Shown here: positions 1 through 8,398 of the stretch, piece by piece
Layout of the letters: the number at the start of each line of letters is the position of its first letter
How positions within the stretch are numbered: the first letter of the stretch is position 1
NCBI GenBank assembly: GCA_945902115.1
Contig: CAMDLY010000018.1
Span: forward strand, 1 to 43,719
Length of the DNA: 43,719 bases
Source: Lishizhenia tianjinensis
GTDB lineage: Bacteria > Bacteroidota > Bacteroidia > Flavobacteriales_D > Crocinitomicaceae
Direction of reading: 5' to 3'
The notes under the pieces: model-generated
What the model was told of the DNA's origin: nothing
Database searches by the model: none
What the model saw: the letters and a program-made list of their open reading frames with translations, nothing else
Program-made: the position numbers and the translations under genes

Positions 1-11
1 TTAGCCATAAG

Positions 12-788
12 CTATAATTTTGCTTTTCTTAAGTTAAAAAATCCTCTTATTTCCTGGTGCTTTACTTCATACGCTTCACCGGGAAAAGTATAGGCAATAC
101 TCGCATTGATATAAAAGAGAGAGCCTGCACCAACGCTTTGAAAAAACGGTAGCCCAAGAGGACCAACATTGGGTGTGTTTTTGGATTCAACAAGATCAAG
201 AAATGAAGGCCCATACCACGAAGAGTAATCATCAGGGTTCGAGGTATAATAGTCACTCGTTCTGAAATCAGTAACTCCTTCTATGGTGTGCGCGTATTGG
301 AGACCTTCTTGCAATTCAAAACGAAAGTTTTTTGCTCGGCCAAAACGAAATTGCTGACCAATTCCCCCGCTGAACGAAATGTAACTTCCAAGTTTGGCAA
401 CATCGATATAATCAATTTGATTCATCAATAGGGGACCCCATACTTGTCCGTAGGCTAATCTGGCAAAGTAAAAACTTCTATGCCGTTGTGCGGGGTTAGG
501 ATATTGACGGTATTCAAAAAACACATTGGCGCCATAATCTAAGGTCCACATGTAATGGGTGCATATACCAATTTGATAACTTCTAGAGGCTATAGGTTGA
601 TATTCGTAACGAATACGAAATTTTCCAAACAAGCCGAAAGTATTCAGGTATACGCCATGTTTCGGTAAGAAAATGTCATCATTGTTAGCCCCAAATTTTA
701 AGGTGTCTCCCCGTGAAGCTCTTGCTAGAAAGGCAGACATAAATAAGATCATAACCAATCCAAAAAACGGTCTAATAAGGTTTGCCAT
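12..788 (-). CDS. Predicted outer-membrane beta-barrel protein
   Basis: 258 residues. An N-terminal signal peptide (hydrophobic residues about 4-22, ending near ARA-S) is followed by alternating aromatic/polar strands typical of a small outer-membrane barrel (for example FRIRYEYQPI, FFEYRQYP, FYFARLAYG, ISFSGGIGQQFRFG, SLFYINASIAYTF). No enzymatic motif is visible. The ATG at 788 is chosen because the signal peptide begins there and a perfect -7 element (TAACTTTG) ends four bases before it. The gene is divergent from the small gene at 871. A structural or transport role in the outer membrane is inferred from fold pattern only; the substrate is unknown. Confidence 0.75.
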   Translation of the reverse strand: MANLIRPFFGLVMILFMSAFLARASRGDTLKFGANNDDIFLPKHGVYLNTFGLFGKFRIRYEYQPIASRSYQIGICTHYMWTLDYGANVFFEYRQYPNPAQRHRSFYFARLAYGQVWGPLLMNQIDYIDVAKLGSYISFSGGIGQQFRFGRAKNFRFELQEGLQYAHTIEGVTDFRTSDYYTSNPDDYSSWYGPSFLDLVESKNTPNVGPLGLPFFQSVGAGSLFYINASIAYTFPGEAYEVKHQEIRGFFNLRKAKL

Positions 789-792
789 AGGA

Positions 793-800
793 CAAAGTTA
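793..800 (-). promoter_or_regulatory. Bacteroidota -7 promoter element for the barrel gene
   Basis: Read on the minus strand this is TAACTTTG, an exact fit to TAnnTTTG. It ends four bases before the ATG at 788, so the transcript would have almost no 5' leader. No clear -33 TTG is seen at the expected distance. Confidence 0.5.
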
Positions 801-835
801 AGTAAAGAATTAAATGTAAAATAGAATAAATTAAA

Positions 836-867
836 TTGAACTTAGTGGATAATCTTATGTTTATTTG
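836..867 (+). promoter_or_regulatory. Promoter of the small conserved gene
   Basis: TTG at 836-838, a 21-base spacer, then TTTATTTG at 860-867 (one mismatch to TAnnTTTG). The -7 element ends three bases before the ATG at 871, predicting a leaderless or near-leaderless mRNA. Confidence 0.4.
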
Positions 868-870
868 CAC

Positions 871-1239
871 ATGAGAGAAAATGATGAATTAACCTCTATA
901 CGACCGTTAATAGCGATTGAGCCCGCTGAATCAGCACTTGAAATTTTTCAAAATGAAGTGCTGAGGCCTATTTTGAAGTACCAACAGGAACTTTGGAAAT
1001 CAATTCTACTGGGAGAAGATTTTCTAAAAAATGCCTTGTCATCAGGAAAAACGCAATCCGAAAAATGGAGAATGGTGATGAAGCTTGCCACAAAAAATCC
1101 ATCGCTGAAATACCAATGGGTAGGCATGGTCACAGGACTCATGACTAACGAAGAGTTTAGTTATTATTACCGTAATAAGAAAGAATTAGACAAAAGAATA
1201 ATGAGCATGTTAGCTCAGCGCTTTGTCGACTCGCATTAA
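871..1239 (+). CDS. Small conserved Flavobacteriia-type protein of unknown function
   Basis: 122 residues from the ATG at 871; an in-frame TTG at 865 lies inside the promoter element and is unlikely to be the start. No signal peptide or membrane segment, so cytoplasmic. From memory, the pattern FQNxVLRPILKxQ near residues 27-40, a Gly-Met-x-x-Gly-Leu-Met-Thr-x-Glu-Glu stretch near 90-100 and the ending RxxxMLAQRF match a short Flavobacteriia family that databases often label glyoxalase. I see no metal-binding residues supporting that label. Its stop overlaps the mfd stop on the other strand by four bases (shared TTAA). Function unknown. Confidence 0.7.
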   Translation: MRENDELTSIRPLIAIEPAESALEIFQNEVLRPILKYQQELWKSILLGEDFLKNALSSGKTQSEKWRMVMKLATKNPSLKYQWVGMVTGLMTNEEFSYYYRNKKELDKRIMSMLAQRFVDSH

Positions 1240-4200
1240 GAAACTTCCACCTTCGCGGTGAGTTTACTAAGTTTTTCGAAGGCATCTTTTATGTGCTGTA
1301 CAGGCTCAATGACTAAGCGCAATTTTTCATTCTGCTGTACCAAACGGTAGCCTTCTCCTGCCGACATGATATTGTTTAACAAAGTCGTAAAATTTTCAGT
1401 TTCGAAGAAAGGTGATTGCGGATTAGCGATAAAATAACCGACGAGTTTCGACGATTTTATAACCAAACGCTCAATGCCAGCATGTTGTGCCGCCCATCGT
1501 AGCTTAAATGAAAATAACAGCTCTTTCACCTCTCGGGGGATAGGTCCAAATCGATCTTTGAGCTGTGCCGAAAAAGTTTCAAGTTCTTCTTCATTTTTTA
1601 AACTATCGAGTTCTTGGTATAAACTCAAGCGTTCACTCACCTGATTTACGTAATCGTCAGGAATTCTTACTTCCATATCGGTTTCAAACACGCAGTCATT
1701 GACGTAAGCACCAAATGTATCTGTTTGACGATCATCAAATAACTCCTTGAATTCGTTTTCGCGCAATTCATTCATGGCCTCATTCAGTATTTTCTGGTAC
1801 ATCTCAAACCCAATTTCTGATATAAACCCGCTCTGCTCTCCTCCCAACATATTTCCGGCCCCTCGAATATCTAAATCTTTCATGGCGATATTAAATCCTG
1901 CACCAAGGTCAGAAAATTGCACGAGAGCCTCCAATCTCTTTCTCGCCTCGGCGGTCATCATGCTAAATTTTGGCGCAACTAAGTAACAAAATGCTTTCTT
2001 ATTGCTTCTCCCCACTCTTCCTCTAAGTTGATGTAAATCACTCAATCCAAAAGTGTGGGCATCGTTAATGATTATGGTATTGGCATTGGAAATGTCTATT
2101 CCACTTTCGATAATGGTCGTGGCAATTAACACATCGAAATGTCCTTGTATGAAGTCCATCATGACGCGCTCTAATTTTTCACCTTCCATTTGCCCATGCC
2201 CGATACCAATACGGACGTTAGGGCAGAGACGTTGGATCATTCCCGCCAATTCGCGAATATTGGCTAAACGGTTGTTGACAAAAAACACCTGTCCTCCTCT
2301 GGAAACCTCATATGCAATGGCATCTCGGATTACTTCTTCATCGAAATGAATAATTTCCGTCATTACAGGTTGCCTATTCGGAGGTGGCGTATTGATGATG
2401 CTCAAATCCCGCGCTCCCATCAACGAAAATTGTAATGTTCGTGGAATAGGTGTTGCGGTGAGTGTCAAGGTATCAACGGTGGTACGTATCGTTTTGAGCT
2501 TATCTTTCACAGCGACACCAAACTTCTGCTCCTCGTCAATGATCATCAAGCCAAGGTCTTTGAATTTTACCTTTTCAGCAACTATAGCATGTGTTCCAAT
2601 GAGGATATCGATTTTCCCCTCCGCTAATTGCTTCAGAATTTCCGTCGTTTCTTTGGCACTTTTGAAGCGATTGATATATGAAATAGCGCAAGGGAATTCT
2701 GCAAGACGATCCTTAAAACTCCGGTAATGTTGCATCGAAAGTATGGTCGTGGGAACTAAAATTGCCACTTGTTTGGAGTCGGAAACCGCTTTAAATGCTG
2801 CGCGTATAGCAACCTCTGTTTTTCCAAAACCTACATCTCCACAAATCAATCGGTCCATCGGCCTTGAGGATTCCATGTCTTTCTTAAAATCCTGTGTGGC
2901 TTTGTATTGGTCCGGAGTATCTTCGTACATAAAAGAAGCCTCCAATTCATTTTGAAGGTAAGAGTCAGGAGAGAAAGCATAACCGGGTTGACTCCTTCGT
3001 GTTGCATAAAGTTTGATGAGGTCGAAAGCCAACTCTTTTATCTTCTTCTTGGTTTTATTTTTTAAAGTAGTCCATGCCTGTGTCCCAAGTTTATTCATTT
3101 TTGGCACGGTCCCGTCTTTCCCTGTGAATTTAGATATCCTGTGAAGGGAATGTATTCCGACATATAAAACGTCTCCGTCTTTGTAAAGTAGCCGGATAGC
3201 TTCTTGAGGTTTACCATTTACGTCAATTGTTTCCAAACCAGAAAACTGACCTACCCCATGATCGATATGGGTGACGTAATCGCCCTTTTGAAGATTATAA
3301 ATCTCCTTCAAGGTCATGGCTTGTTTTGCCTGACGGAAACCTTCCTTCAGTTGGAAACGATGGTAACGTTCGAAGAGTTGATGATCAGTATAACACGTAA
3401 GTTTAAGTTCTGGACAAATAAAACCTTCGTGCAACGCAATCGGCACGGGACTGAATTCAATACCACCACCAATATCTTCGAAAATTTGAAATAGCCGTTC
3501 TATTTGTTTAGGTTGATTAGAAAATATGCAGTTGTGAAATCCATTTTGCTGCTTTTGGAGAAGATCTGCCTTCAGCAAGTCAAAGTTTTTATTAAAACTT
3601 GGTTGGGGTAAAAGGTTGAAGGAATAAACTTCTTTCGTCGAAAAATGAACGTCTAATCCCCACTCCACAAGACTGTGTTCTTCAATATTTTGTATCAAAT
3701 TTCCTGGTGGAAGATAGAGATCAGAAGGTAAGGTGCGTTTTACAGTTTCGGAAAGCTGGGTATAGCGTTCCACGGCTTTTTCATACTCTTTTTCAATGAC
3801 TGCGACTAATCTACTGTAAGAATCCAACCATAAAATACTCGATTTGCCTAAAAATTCAAAAAAAGAGGCAACGCCATCGATTGTCATTTTTCCTTGAATA
3901 TTCGGAACTATCATGAAGAAAGCATGTTCTTTGATAGATAATTGACTAGAAGCATCAAAGGTTCTTATGGTCTCTACGTCATCACCAAAGAACTCAATGC
4001 GGAATGGATGGTCATTGCTATAGGAATAAAGATCTAAGATGCCTCCGCGTATCGCAAACTGACCCGGTTCATAGACAAAGTCTACCCTATCAAAATGATA
4101 CTCCAGAAGTAACTCATTCATAAAATCCAACGAATAGGTCTTGCCAACCTCCATGCGCATAGTATTCTCGATAAGTTTCTTTTTGGTAGGAACTTTTTCA

Positions 4201-4586
4201 AACAAGGCCTCAGGGTAGGTGACTATCCATGCATTTTGATTACTTGTAATACGTTCTAATACTTCCGCTCTGGCTACAACATTGGCGTTGTCAACTTCCT
4301 CTATTTGGTAGGGTGTGCGGTAAGAAGCTGGATAAAACATTACACGCTTATCGTTCGGAAATAACCCCTCTAAATCGTTCAGAAAATAGGCGGCCTCCTC
4401 TTTGTCGTTTAAAATGAAAAGCTGATGTGAAGGGAGTTGTTGCGCTATACAAGCCGCAGCGATACTCTTGGAAGAACCGATGAGCCCTTTCATGTGAAGA
4501 CGCACGCTCTCCAAACTCAAGGTACTTGACGCTTGATCTATTTGAGGTAACTTTGCGAAGGTGGATAGTATCGCACTTAATTCCAT
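1236..4586 (-). CDS. mfd: Transcription-repair coupling factor Mfd
   Basis: 1116 residues, the usual Mfd length. Mfd recognises RNA polymerase stalled at DNA lesions, pushes it off by ATP-driven translocation and recruits UvrA for excision repair. Visible landmarks in order: UvrB-homology N-terminus, RNA-polymerase-interaction/CarD-like segment beginning YVTHIDHGVGQFSGLE, Walker A GDVGFGKTEVA at about residues 580-590, the DEEQ box (DEEQKFG), helicase motif III TATPIPRTL, motif VI-type HQLRGRVGRS, and a C-terminal TRCF domain. The ATG at 4586 is preceded by a TATCTTCG element on the minus strand. Divergent from hutI; its stop overlaps that of the small gene at 871. Nothing appears truncated. 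Confidence 0.97.
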   Translation of the reverse strand: MELSAILSTFAKLPQIDQASSTLSLESVRLHMKGLIGSSKSIAAACIAQQLPSHQLFILNDKEEAAYFLNDLEGLFPNDKRVMFYPASYRTPYQIEEVDNANVVARAEVLERITSNQNAWIVTYPEALFEKVPTKKKLIENTMRMEVGKTYSLDFMNELLLEYHFDRVDFVYEPGQFAIRGGILDLYSYSNDHPFRIEFFGDDVETIRTFDASSQLSIKEHAFFMIVPNIQGKMTIDGVASFFEFLGKSSILWLDSYSRLVAVIEKEYEKAVERYTQLSETVKRTLPSDLYLPPGNLIQNIEEHSLVEWGLDVHFSTKEVYSFNLLPQPSFNKNFDLLKADLLQKQQNGFHNCIFSNQPKQIERLFQIFEDIGGGIEFSPVPIALHEGFICPELKLTCYTDHQLFERYHRFQLKEGFRQAKQAMTLKEIYNLQKGDYVTHIDHGVGQFSGLETIDVNGKPQEAIRLLYKDGDVLYVGIHSLHRISKFTGKDGTVPKMNKLGTQAWTTLKNKTKKKIKELAFDLIKLYATRRSQPGYAFSPDSYLQNELEASFMYEDTPDQYKATQDFKKDMESSRPMDRLICGDVGFGKTEVAIRAAFKAVSDSKQVAILVPTTILSMQHYRSFKDRLAEFPCAISYINRFKSAKETTEILKQLAEGKIDILIGTHAIVAEKVKFKDLGLMIIDEEQKFGVAVKDKLKTIRTTVDTLTLTATPIPRTLQFSLMGARDLSIINTPPPNRQPVMTEIIHFDEEVIRDAIAYEVSRGGQVFFVNNRLANIRELAGMIQRLCPNVRIGIGHGQMEGEKLERVMMDFIQGHFDVLIATTIIESGIDISNANTIIINDAHTFGLSDLHQLRGRVGRSNKKAFCYLVAPKFSMMTAEARKRLEALVQFSDLGAGFNIAMKDLDIRGAGNMLGGEQSGFISEIGFEMYQKILNEAMNELRENEFKELFDDRQTDTFGAYVNDCVFETDMEVRIPDDYVNQVSERLSLYQELDSLKNEEELETFSAQLKDRFGPIPREVKELLFSFKLRWAAQHAGIERLVIKSSKLVGYFIANPQSPFFETENFTTLLNNIMSAGEGYRLVQQNEKLRLVIEPVQHIKDAFEKLSKLTAKVEVS

Positions 4587-4596
4587 AATCTTGGCG

Positions 4597-4604
4597 CGAA
4601 GATA
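4597..4604 (-). promoter_or_regulatory. Candidate -7 element of mfd
   Basis: Minus-strand TATCTTCG, a one-base variant of TAnnTTTG that recurs in this window before hutI, the PpiD-like gene and the PfkB kinase. It lies ten bases upstream of the mfd ATG. No convincing -33 TTG. Confidence 0.4.
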
Positions 4605-4651
4605 CGTATTTATTGTCTTTGACTCCCTCTAGACTCAGCAATTATATACGC

Positions 4652-4686
4652 TTGAACTTAAACGTCCGTATAATCCATTATCTTCG
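4652..4686 (+). promoter_or_regulatory. Promoter of hutI
   Basis: TTG at 4652-4654, a 24-base spacer (slightly long) and TATCTTCG at 4679-4686, 34 bases before the hutI ATG. It is divergent to the mfd promoter within the same 134-bp gap. Confidence 0.4.
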
Positions 4687-4720
4687 TATGACAAAGCGTA
4701 CTGATGCAATACGTTAACTA

Positions 4721-5953
4721 ATGAAAATACTTTTAAAAAATATCAAGGGACTTGTACAAGCAGGAGAGAACATTCCTCATGTTATTCCCGGGCATCTCAT
4801 GAAGAATATTCCATTGTTGGACGATGCCTTTCTTGCGCTTGAAGATGGGGAAGTGATTGCCTATGGGGCAATGTCAGATTGGGAGGGCATTAGCGATTGG
4901 CGAGATTTAGACATTATTGATGCAAGTGGTTGCTATGTTTTTCCCGCTTTCATCGATTCCCATACGCATACGGTATTCGCAAAAACTAGAGAAGAAGAAT
5001 TCGTTGATAGGATTAATGGCTTAACGTACGAAGAAATTGCCTTGAAAGGGGGAGGGATATTGAATTCTGCCCGTAAATTGGAGGACCTTTCAGAAGATGA
5101 GTTGTTCGATGCTGCTCAGAAGCGAATTCAAAAAATGAAAGCATTGGGGACAGGGGCATTAGAAATAAAGTCAGGGTACGGCTTAAGCCTGGAGGGGGAG
5201 TTAAAAATGCTGCGCGTAATCAAAAGGCTCAAAGAAGCCAATACGATTCCCATTAAAGCGACCTTTCTCGGTGCACATGCCTATCCACAGGACTATAAAA
5301 ATAATCACCAAGGATATATCGACCTTATCGTTGAGGAAATGCTACCTCAAATAGCTAAGGAAGGATTAGCGGATTATATAGATGTTTTCTGTGAACGGAA
5401 TTATTTTTCTGTAGATGAAATGAAATACATTTTGGAGGCTGGAAAAAAGTATGGATTAATTCCCAAAGTTCACGTGAATCAATTTTCAATTTTAGGTGGG
5501 GTAGCGCAAGCGGTGGCATGTGGGGCACTCTCTGTAGACCATCTAGAGGAAGTTTCCACCGAAGATATTACTGCCCTGAAAAATAGCAAGTGCATACCAG
5601 TAATGCTCCCAGGATGCTCCCATTTTCTTTCCATTCCTTATGGCAATGCACGATTGGTAATGGACAACCAAATCCCACTGGCCTTGGCCAGCGACTTCAA
5701 TCCTGGTTCAACTCCGTCCTATAATTTATTTCAAATTTGGTCTTTAGCATGTGTAAAAATGAACATGTCACCAGAAGAAGCTTTTAATGCACTGACAGTT
5801 AACGCAGCCTATGCCCTAGGATTATCAGAAAGCCACGGTAAAATTTTTGTTGGTTACAAAGGAGGAATCGTACTAACAAACGAAATCCCCTCTTTTGCAT
5901 ATATACCCTATTCTTTTGGGGAGAGTCACATACAACGGGTTTTTAATCTTTGA
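4721..5953 (+). CDS. hutI: Imidazolonepropionase
   Basis: 410 residues, normal for the family. HutI hydrolyses 4-imidazolone-5-propanoate to N-formimino-L-glutamate, the third step of histidine degradation, in the cytoplasm. It is an amidohydrolase-superfamily metalloenzyme. Visible metal/active-site landmarks: HTHT at residues 81-84, EIKSGYGL at about 148-155, His-251 in HVNQF, DHLEE with His-274, and Asp-325 in ASDFNPGSTPS. The ATG at 4721 gives the expected N-terminal beta domain. The other hut genes (hutH, hutU, hutG or ftcD) are not in this window, so the pathway must be completed elsewhere. It has its own promoter and is followed by a separately promoted gene. Confidence 0.96.
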   Translation: MKILLKNIKGLVQAGENIPHVIPGHLMKNIPLLDDAFLALEDGEVIAYGAMSDWEGISDWRDLDIIDASGCYVFPAFIDSHTHTVFAKTREEEFVDRINGLTYEEIALKGGGILNSARKLEDLSEDELFDAAQKRIQKMKALGTGALEIKSGYGLSLEGELKMLRVIKRLKEANTIPIKATFLGAHAYPQDYKNNHQGYIDLIVEEMLPQIAKEGLADYIDVFCERNYFSVDEMKYILEAGKKYGLIPKVHVNQFSILGGVAQAVACGALSVDHLEEVSTEDITALKNSKCIPVMLPGCSHFLSIPYGNARLVMDNQIPLALASDFNPGSTPSYNLFQIWSLACVKMNMSPEEAFNALTVNAAYALGLSESHGKIFVGYKGGIVLTNEIPSFAYIPYSFGESHIQRVFNL

Positions 5954-6022
5954 AAAAAGAACCTTACGTAACAAATTCGTAAATTCTCTGTTTTTTAGCA
6001 TGAATGACCTATGAAAATAGCT

Positions 6023-6030
6023 TAACTTTG
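6023..6030 (+). promoter_or_regulatory. -7 element of the TraB/GumN-like gene
   Basis: TAACTTTG, exact to TAnnTTTG, seven bases before the ATG at 6038. It suggests that transcription of the 6.0-11.2 kb group starts here rather than reading in from hutI. Confidence 0.5.
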
Positions 6031-6037
6031 AGAGCTC

Positions 6038-7261
6038 ATGAGGATTGTCATTAGTTTATTTTTTTTATTACCATTTTGCCTATTTAGTCAGACGACGTAT
6101 GTTCAAAATGACAAGCAATTGCTATGGGAGATTTCTAGCCCAAAAATAAAAGAGAAATCCTATATCTTTGGAACGATACATTCAAATGACAAACGAGTTT
6201 TTGATTTAGCAGACTCCGTCTATATTTTGATGGATAAAGCTAAAATGATTGTTTTAGAAACAGATGTTTTTTCCCTTTTTAACAAAATAGACACACGAAA
6301 TGCACTTCCTAAAACACAATATGATAAGAACGGAAATCCATATACTTCCAGTTTAAAAGCCTCTAAAACAGCTTATGGTGATGAGAATGGGATGCCCCAA
6401 TTTTTGGATGCCTTTTTTGAGGAATATTGTTATAATAATCAAAAAACATTTTTTGCTCTTGAGAGTTACGATGCTCAGTTAAGTTTATTGGATGATGTAA
6501 ACTACTCAAGTAGGCAGCTAGTCAATAAGTCCATAAATAATATGGCTCAAAATAAACTCATGGATCTTTATCTTCAAGGAGATATTCAAGGTCTCGATAA
6601 ATTAACCAAGGTTTCCTTGGCCGTTGATCCGGAACTTTACCCCAAATTAATCAGTGAGCGGAACATAAGCATGTCGGGAAAATTAGACTCCTTGATCAAA
6701 AGGAAGCACTCGTTTCTTTGTGCAGTAGGTTCAGCGCATTTAGGTGGATCGGAGGGGATTATAAAATTATTACGCGATAAAGGATATCGTTTGAGGCAAG
6801 TTAGTTGGACTATAAACGAACAAGCCTCTACATTAAAAAAACGTATTCGTTCGGAGCGCGCTTACCAATATACACACCTTAAGTCAGGTGTTACAGCAGT
6901 TTTTCATGGAAAACCATACGTCGAAGAATATGTGGATGGAAGCATAAAGATGCTGTATAGAGAACTTGGCCAAGGTAATACGTATGTTGTAGAAGTTTTA
7001 CCTTTAGATACCAACTTGACCATTGACGAAATTGCCGCTACATATATTGCCAGTCCACCAAATACAAAGTTCAAAAAGAGATTTATGGAAGATGGCACAG
7101 TGCAATTTGAAGGACTGAGCGATACCTATCCTGAGGGATTGAATTGGGTACGAATACAATTTAATCCGGGCTATTTTGCCTTAACCAAGGTATATGGTGG
7201 AAACAAGTTTTTACATTCAGATCGGCCCCAAAAGTTTTTCGATAAAGTTTGGTTTGAATAG
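6038..7261 (+). CDS. TraB/GumN family protein with C-terminal extension
   Basis: 407 residues. Signal peptide at residues 1-17 (hydrophobic run, then LFSQ). The TraB/GumN signature is clear: LLWEISSP followed by SYIFGTIHSND near residues 27-50, an ETDVF motif near 85, and GSAHLGGSEGI with KGYRLRQV near 230-255. Families of this kind (Tiki/TraB fold) include proposed metalloproteases, but function is unproven in bacteria; the GTIH and GSAHL histidines would be the metal ligands. About 150 residues follow the usual end of the domain and match nothing I recognise. Exported or periplasmic location inferred. It precedes the ATPase gene by six bases and is probably cotranscribed with it. Confidence 0.8.
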   Translation: MRIVISLFFLLPFCLFSQTTYVQNDKQLLWEISSPKIKEKSYIFGTIHSNDKRVFDLADSVYILMDKAKMIVLETDVFSLFNKIDTRNALPKTQYDKNGNPYTSSLKASKTAYGDENGMPQFLDAFFEEYCYNNQKTFFALESYDAQLSLLDDVNYSSRQLVNKSINNMAQNKLMDLYLQGDIQGLDKLTKVSLAVDPELYPKLISERNISMSGKLDSLIKRKHSFLCAVGSAHLGGSEGIIKLLRDKGYRLRQVSWTINEQASTLKKRIRSERAYQYTHLKSGVTAVFHGKPYVEEYVDGSIKMLYRELGQGNTYVVEVLPLDTNLTIDEIAATYIASPPNTKFKKRFMEDGTVQFEGLSDTYPEGLNWVRIQFNPGYFALTKVYGGNKFLHSDRPQKFFDKVWFE

Positions 7262-7267
7262 CACGGT

Positions 7268-8398
7268 ATGCCACGTATTTATGATGCTACTTTTCAGGAA
7301 AAGCTTTTAACTAATAAAATCATTTGGTTGGAAGGCCCTATCGGGGCGGGCAAGTCGAATTATGCAGCTACTATACTTGCTGAGGCGGACATGCAGTTTG
7401 AAACTATCGATTTTAAATCCAAAGAGGTGAATACCAAATTCTCTAGCCTAAATGAGCAAGAATTGAAATGGTATTTTAATCAATGCGCGGTCTATTTGTT
7501 GAAAGATGCTCAGTATTATAAAGGGCTACAAGCCTTAATTGATTTAGTATTGGCCCAAGAAATAAGTGCTACTTTGGTGTTAACTACGGCTTTTAAGGCC
7601 GGAATGAATGAGGAATTGCGAGAAGCTATTCAATGGGAGGGCTTATCTTTTTATTTCCCCCCTATGTCGTTTTATGAATTAGCAAACGCAAATGGCATGG
7701 TGTATGAGGAAAAAAACCTTGAGAACCGCCTTGTCTTTGGAAGCGTCTTCGAGCAATTCACCATGAATACAGATTATTACATTGAGCAACTAAATCAGCA
7801 ATTAGAGAATATATTAACACATCAACTCGGAGTATTTGAAAGGGTAAATAAAAAGAAATCCTTATACCGATTGTTGCAACTTCTCGCACTCAGAATGGGT
7901 GAAAGTATTTCCTACAACGAACTCGGCGACATAGTAGATCTTGATAATGAAACAGTAGAAAGATACATTCAGTTGTTTCAGTCCGCCCATTTGTTGATTG
8001 TGTTACCCGCAATGTTCAATGATAAAAGATACGAGGTTAAAAAGCAACACGTAGTATACTTCATAGATAATGGGATCCGCAACGCTCTCATACAAAATTT
8101 CACGCCTTTTGAGGATCGTTTCGATCAAGAAATACTATGGAAGAACTGGCTAATTTCAGAACGATTCAAGTGGTTGCGCATCACACACAAAAATCCAAAT
8201 TTTTACTTTTGGAAGTCACATACTCGTCAATTTATTGACTTAATCGAAGTTGAAGAGAATGAAGTATTTGCTATGAGGTGCACCTGGAATAAAAAAAAGA
8301 AAATTAAGGAACCCCCGTTATTTTCAGCTTATTATAATGATGTTATATTTAAGTCTATAAATCGTAGTACTTATCTAGGATTCTTAACCAAAAAATAA
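7268..8398 (+). CDS. P-loop ATPase of the AAA_14/DUF4143 type
   Basis: 376 residues. Walker A GPIGAGKS at residues 23-30 preceded by a hydrophobic strand (IIWLEG); a strand ending LVLTTAF near 100-110 is at sensor position. The middle and C-terminal parts (a helical region followed by an HTH-like segment SISYNELGDIVDLDNETVERY and then VVYFIDNGIRNAL, FYFWKSHTRQFIDLIEV) resemble the DUF4143 winged-helix and PD-(D/E)XK-like portion of this ATPase family. A Walker B DEIQ-type motif, normally obvious in the family, is not evident here (VLKDAQYYKG occupies the place). Its stop shares one base with the start of the AddB-like gene (TAATG), so the two are translationally coupled. Role unknown. Confidence 0.75.
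   Translation: MPRIYDATFQEKLLTNKIIWLEGPIGAGKSNYAATILAEADMQFETIDFKSKEVNTKFSSLNEQELKWYFNQCAVYLLKDAQYYKGLQALIDLVLAQEISATLVLTTAFKAGMNEELREAIQWEGLSFYFPPMSFYELANANGMVYEEKNLENRLVFGSVFEQFTMNTDYYIEQLNQQLENILTHQLGVFERVNKKKSLYRLLQLLALRMGESISYNELGDIVDLDNETVERYIQLFQSAHLLIVLPAMFNDKRYEVKKQHVVYFIDNGIRNALIQNFTPFEDRFDQEILWKNWLISERFKWLRITHKNPNFYFWKSHTRQFIDLIEVEENEVFAMRCTWNKKKKIKEPPLFSAYYNDVIFKSINRSTYLGFLTKK

Noticed and set aside
871..1239. Glyoxalase activity of the small protein
   Set aside because: The label is recalled from database naming, but no vicinal-oxygen-chelate metal residues are seen.
4348..4641. 97-codon minus-strand frame at the mfd start
   Set aside because: A shadow of mfd, whose reading frame is intact across it.
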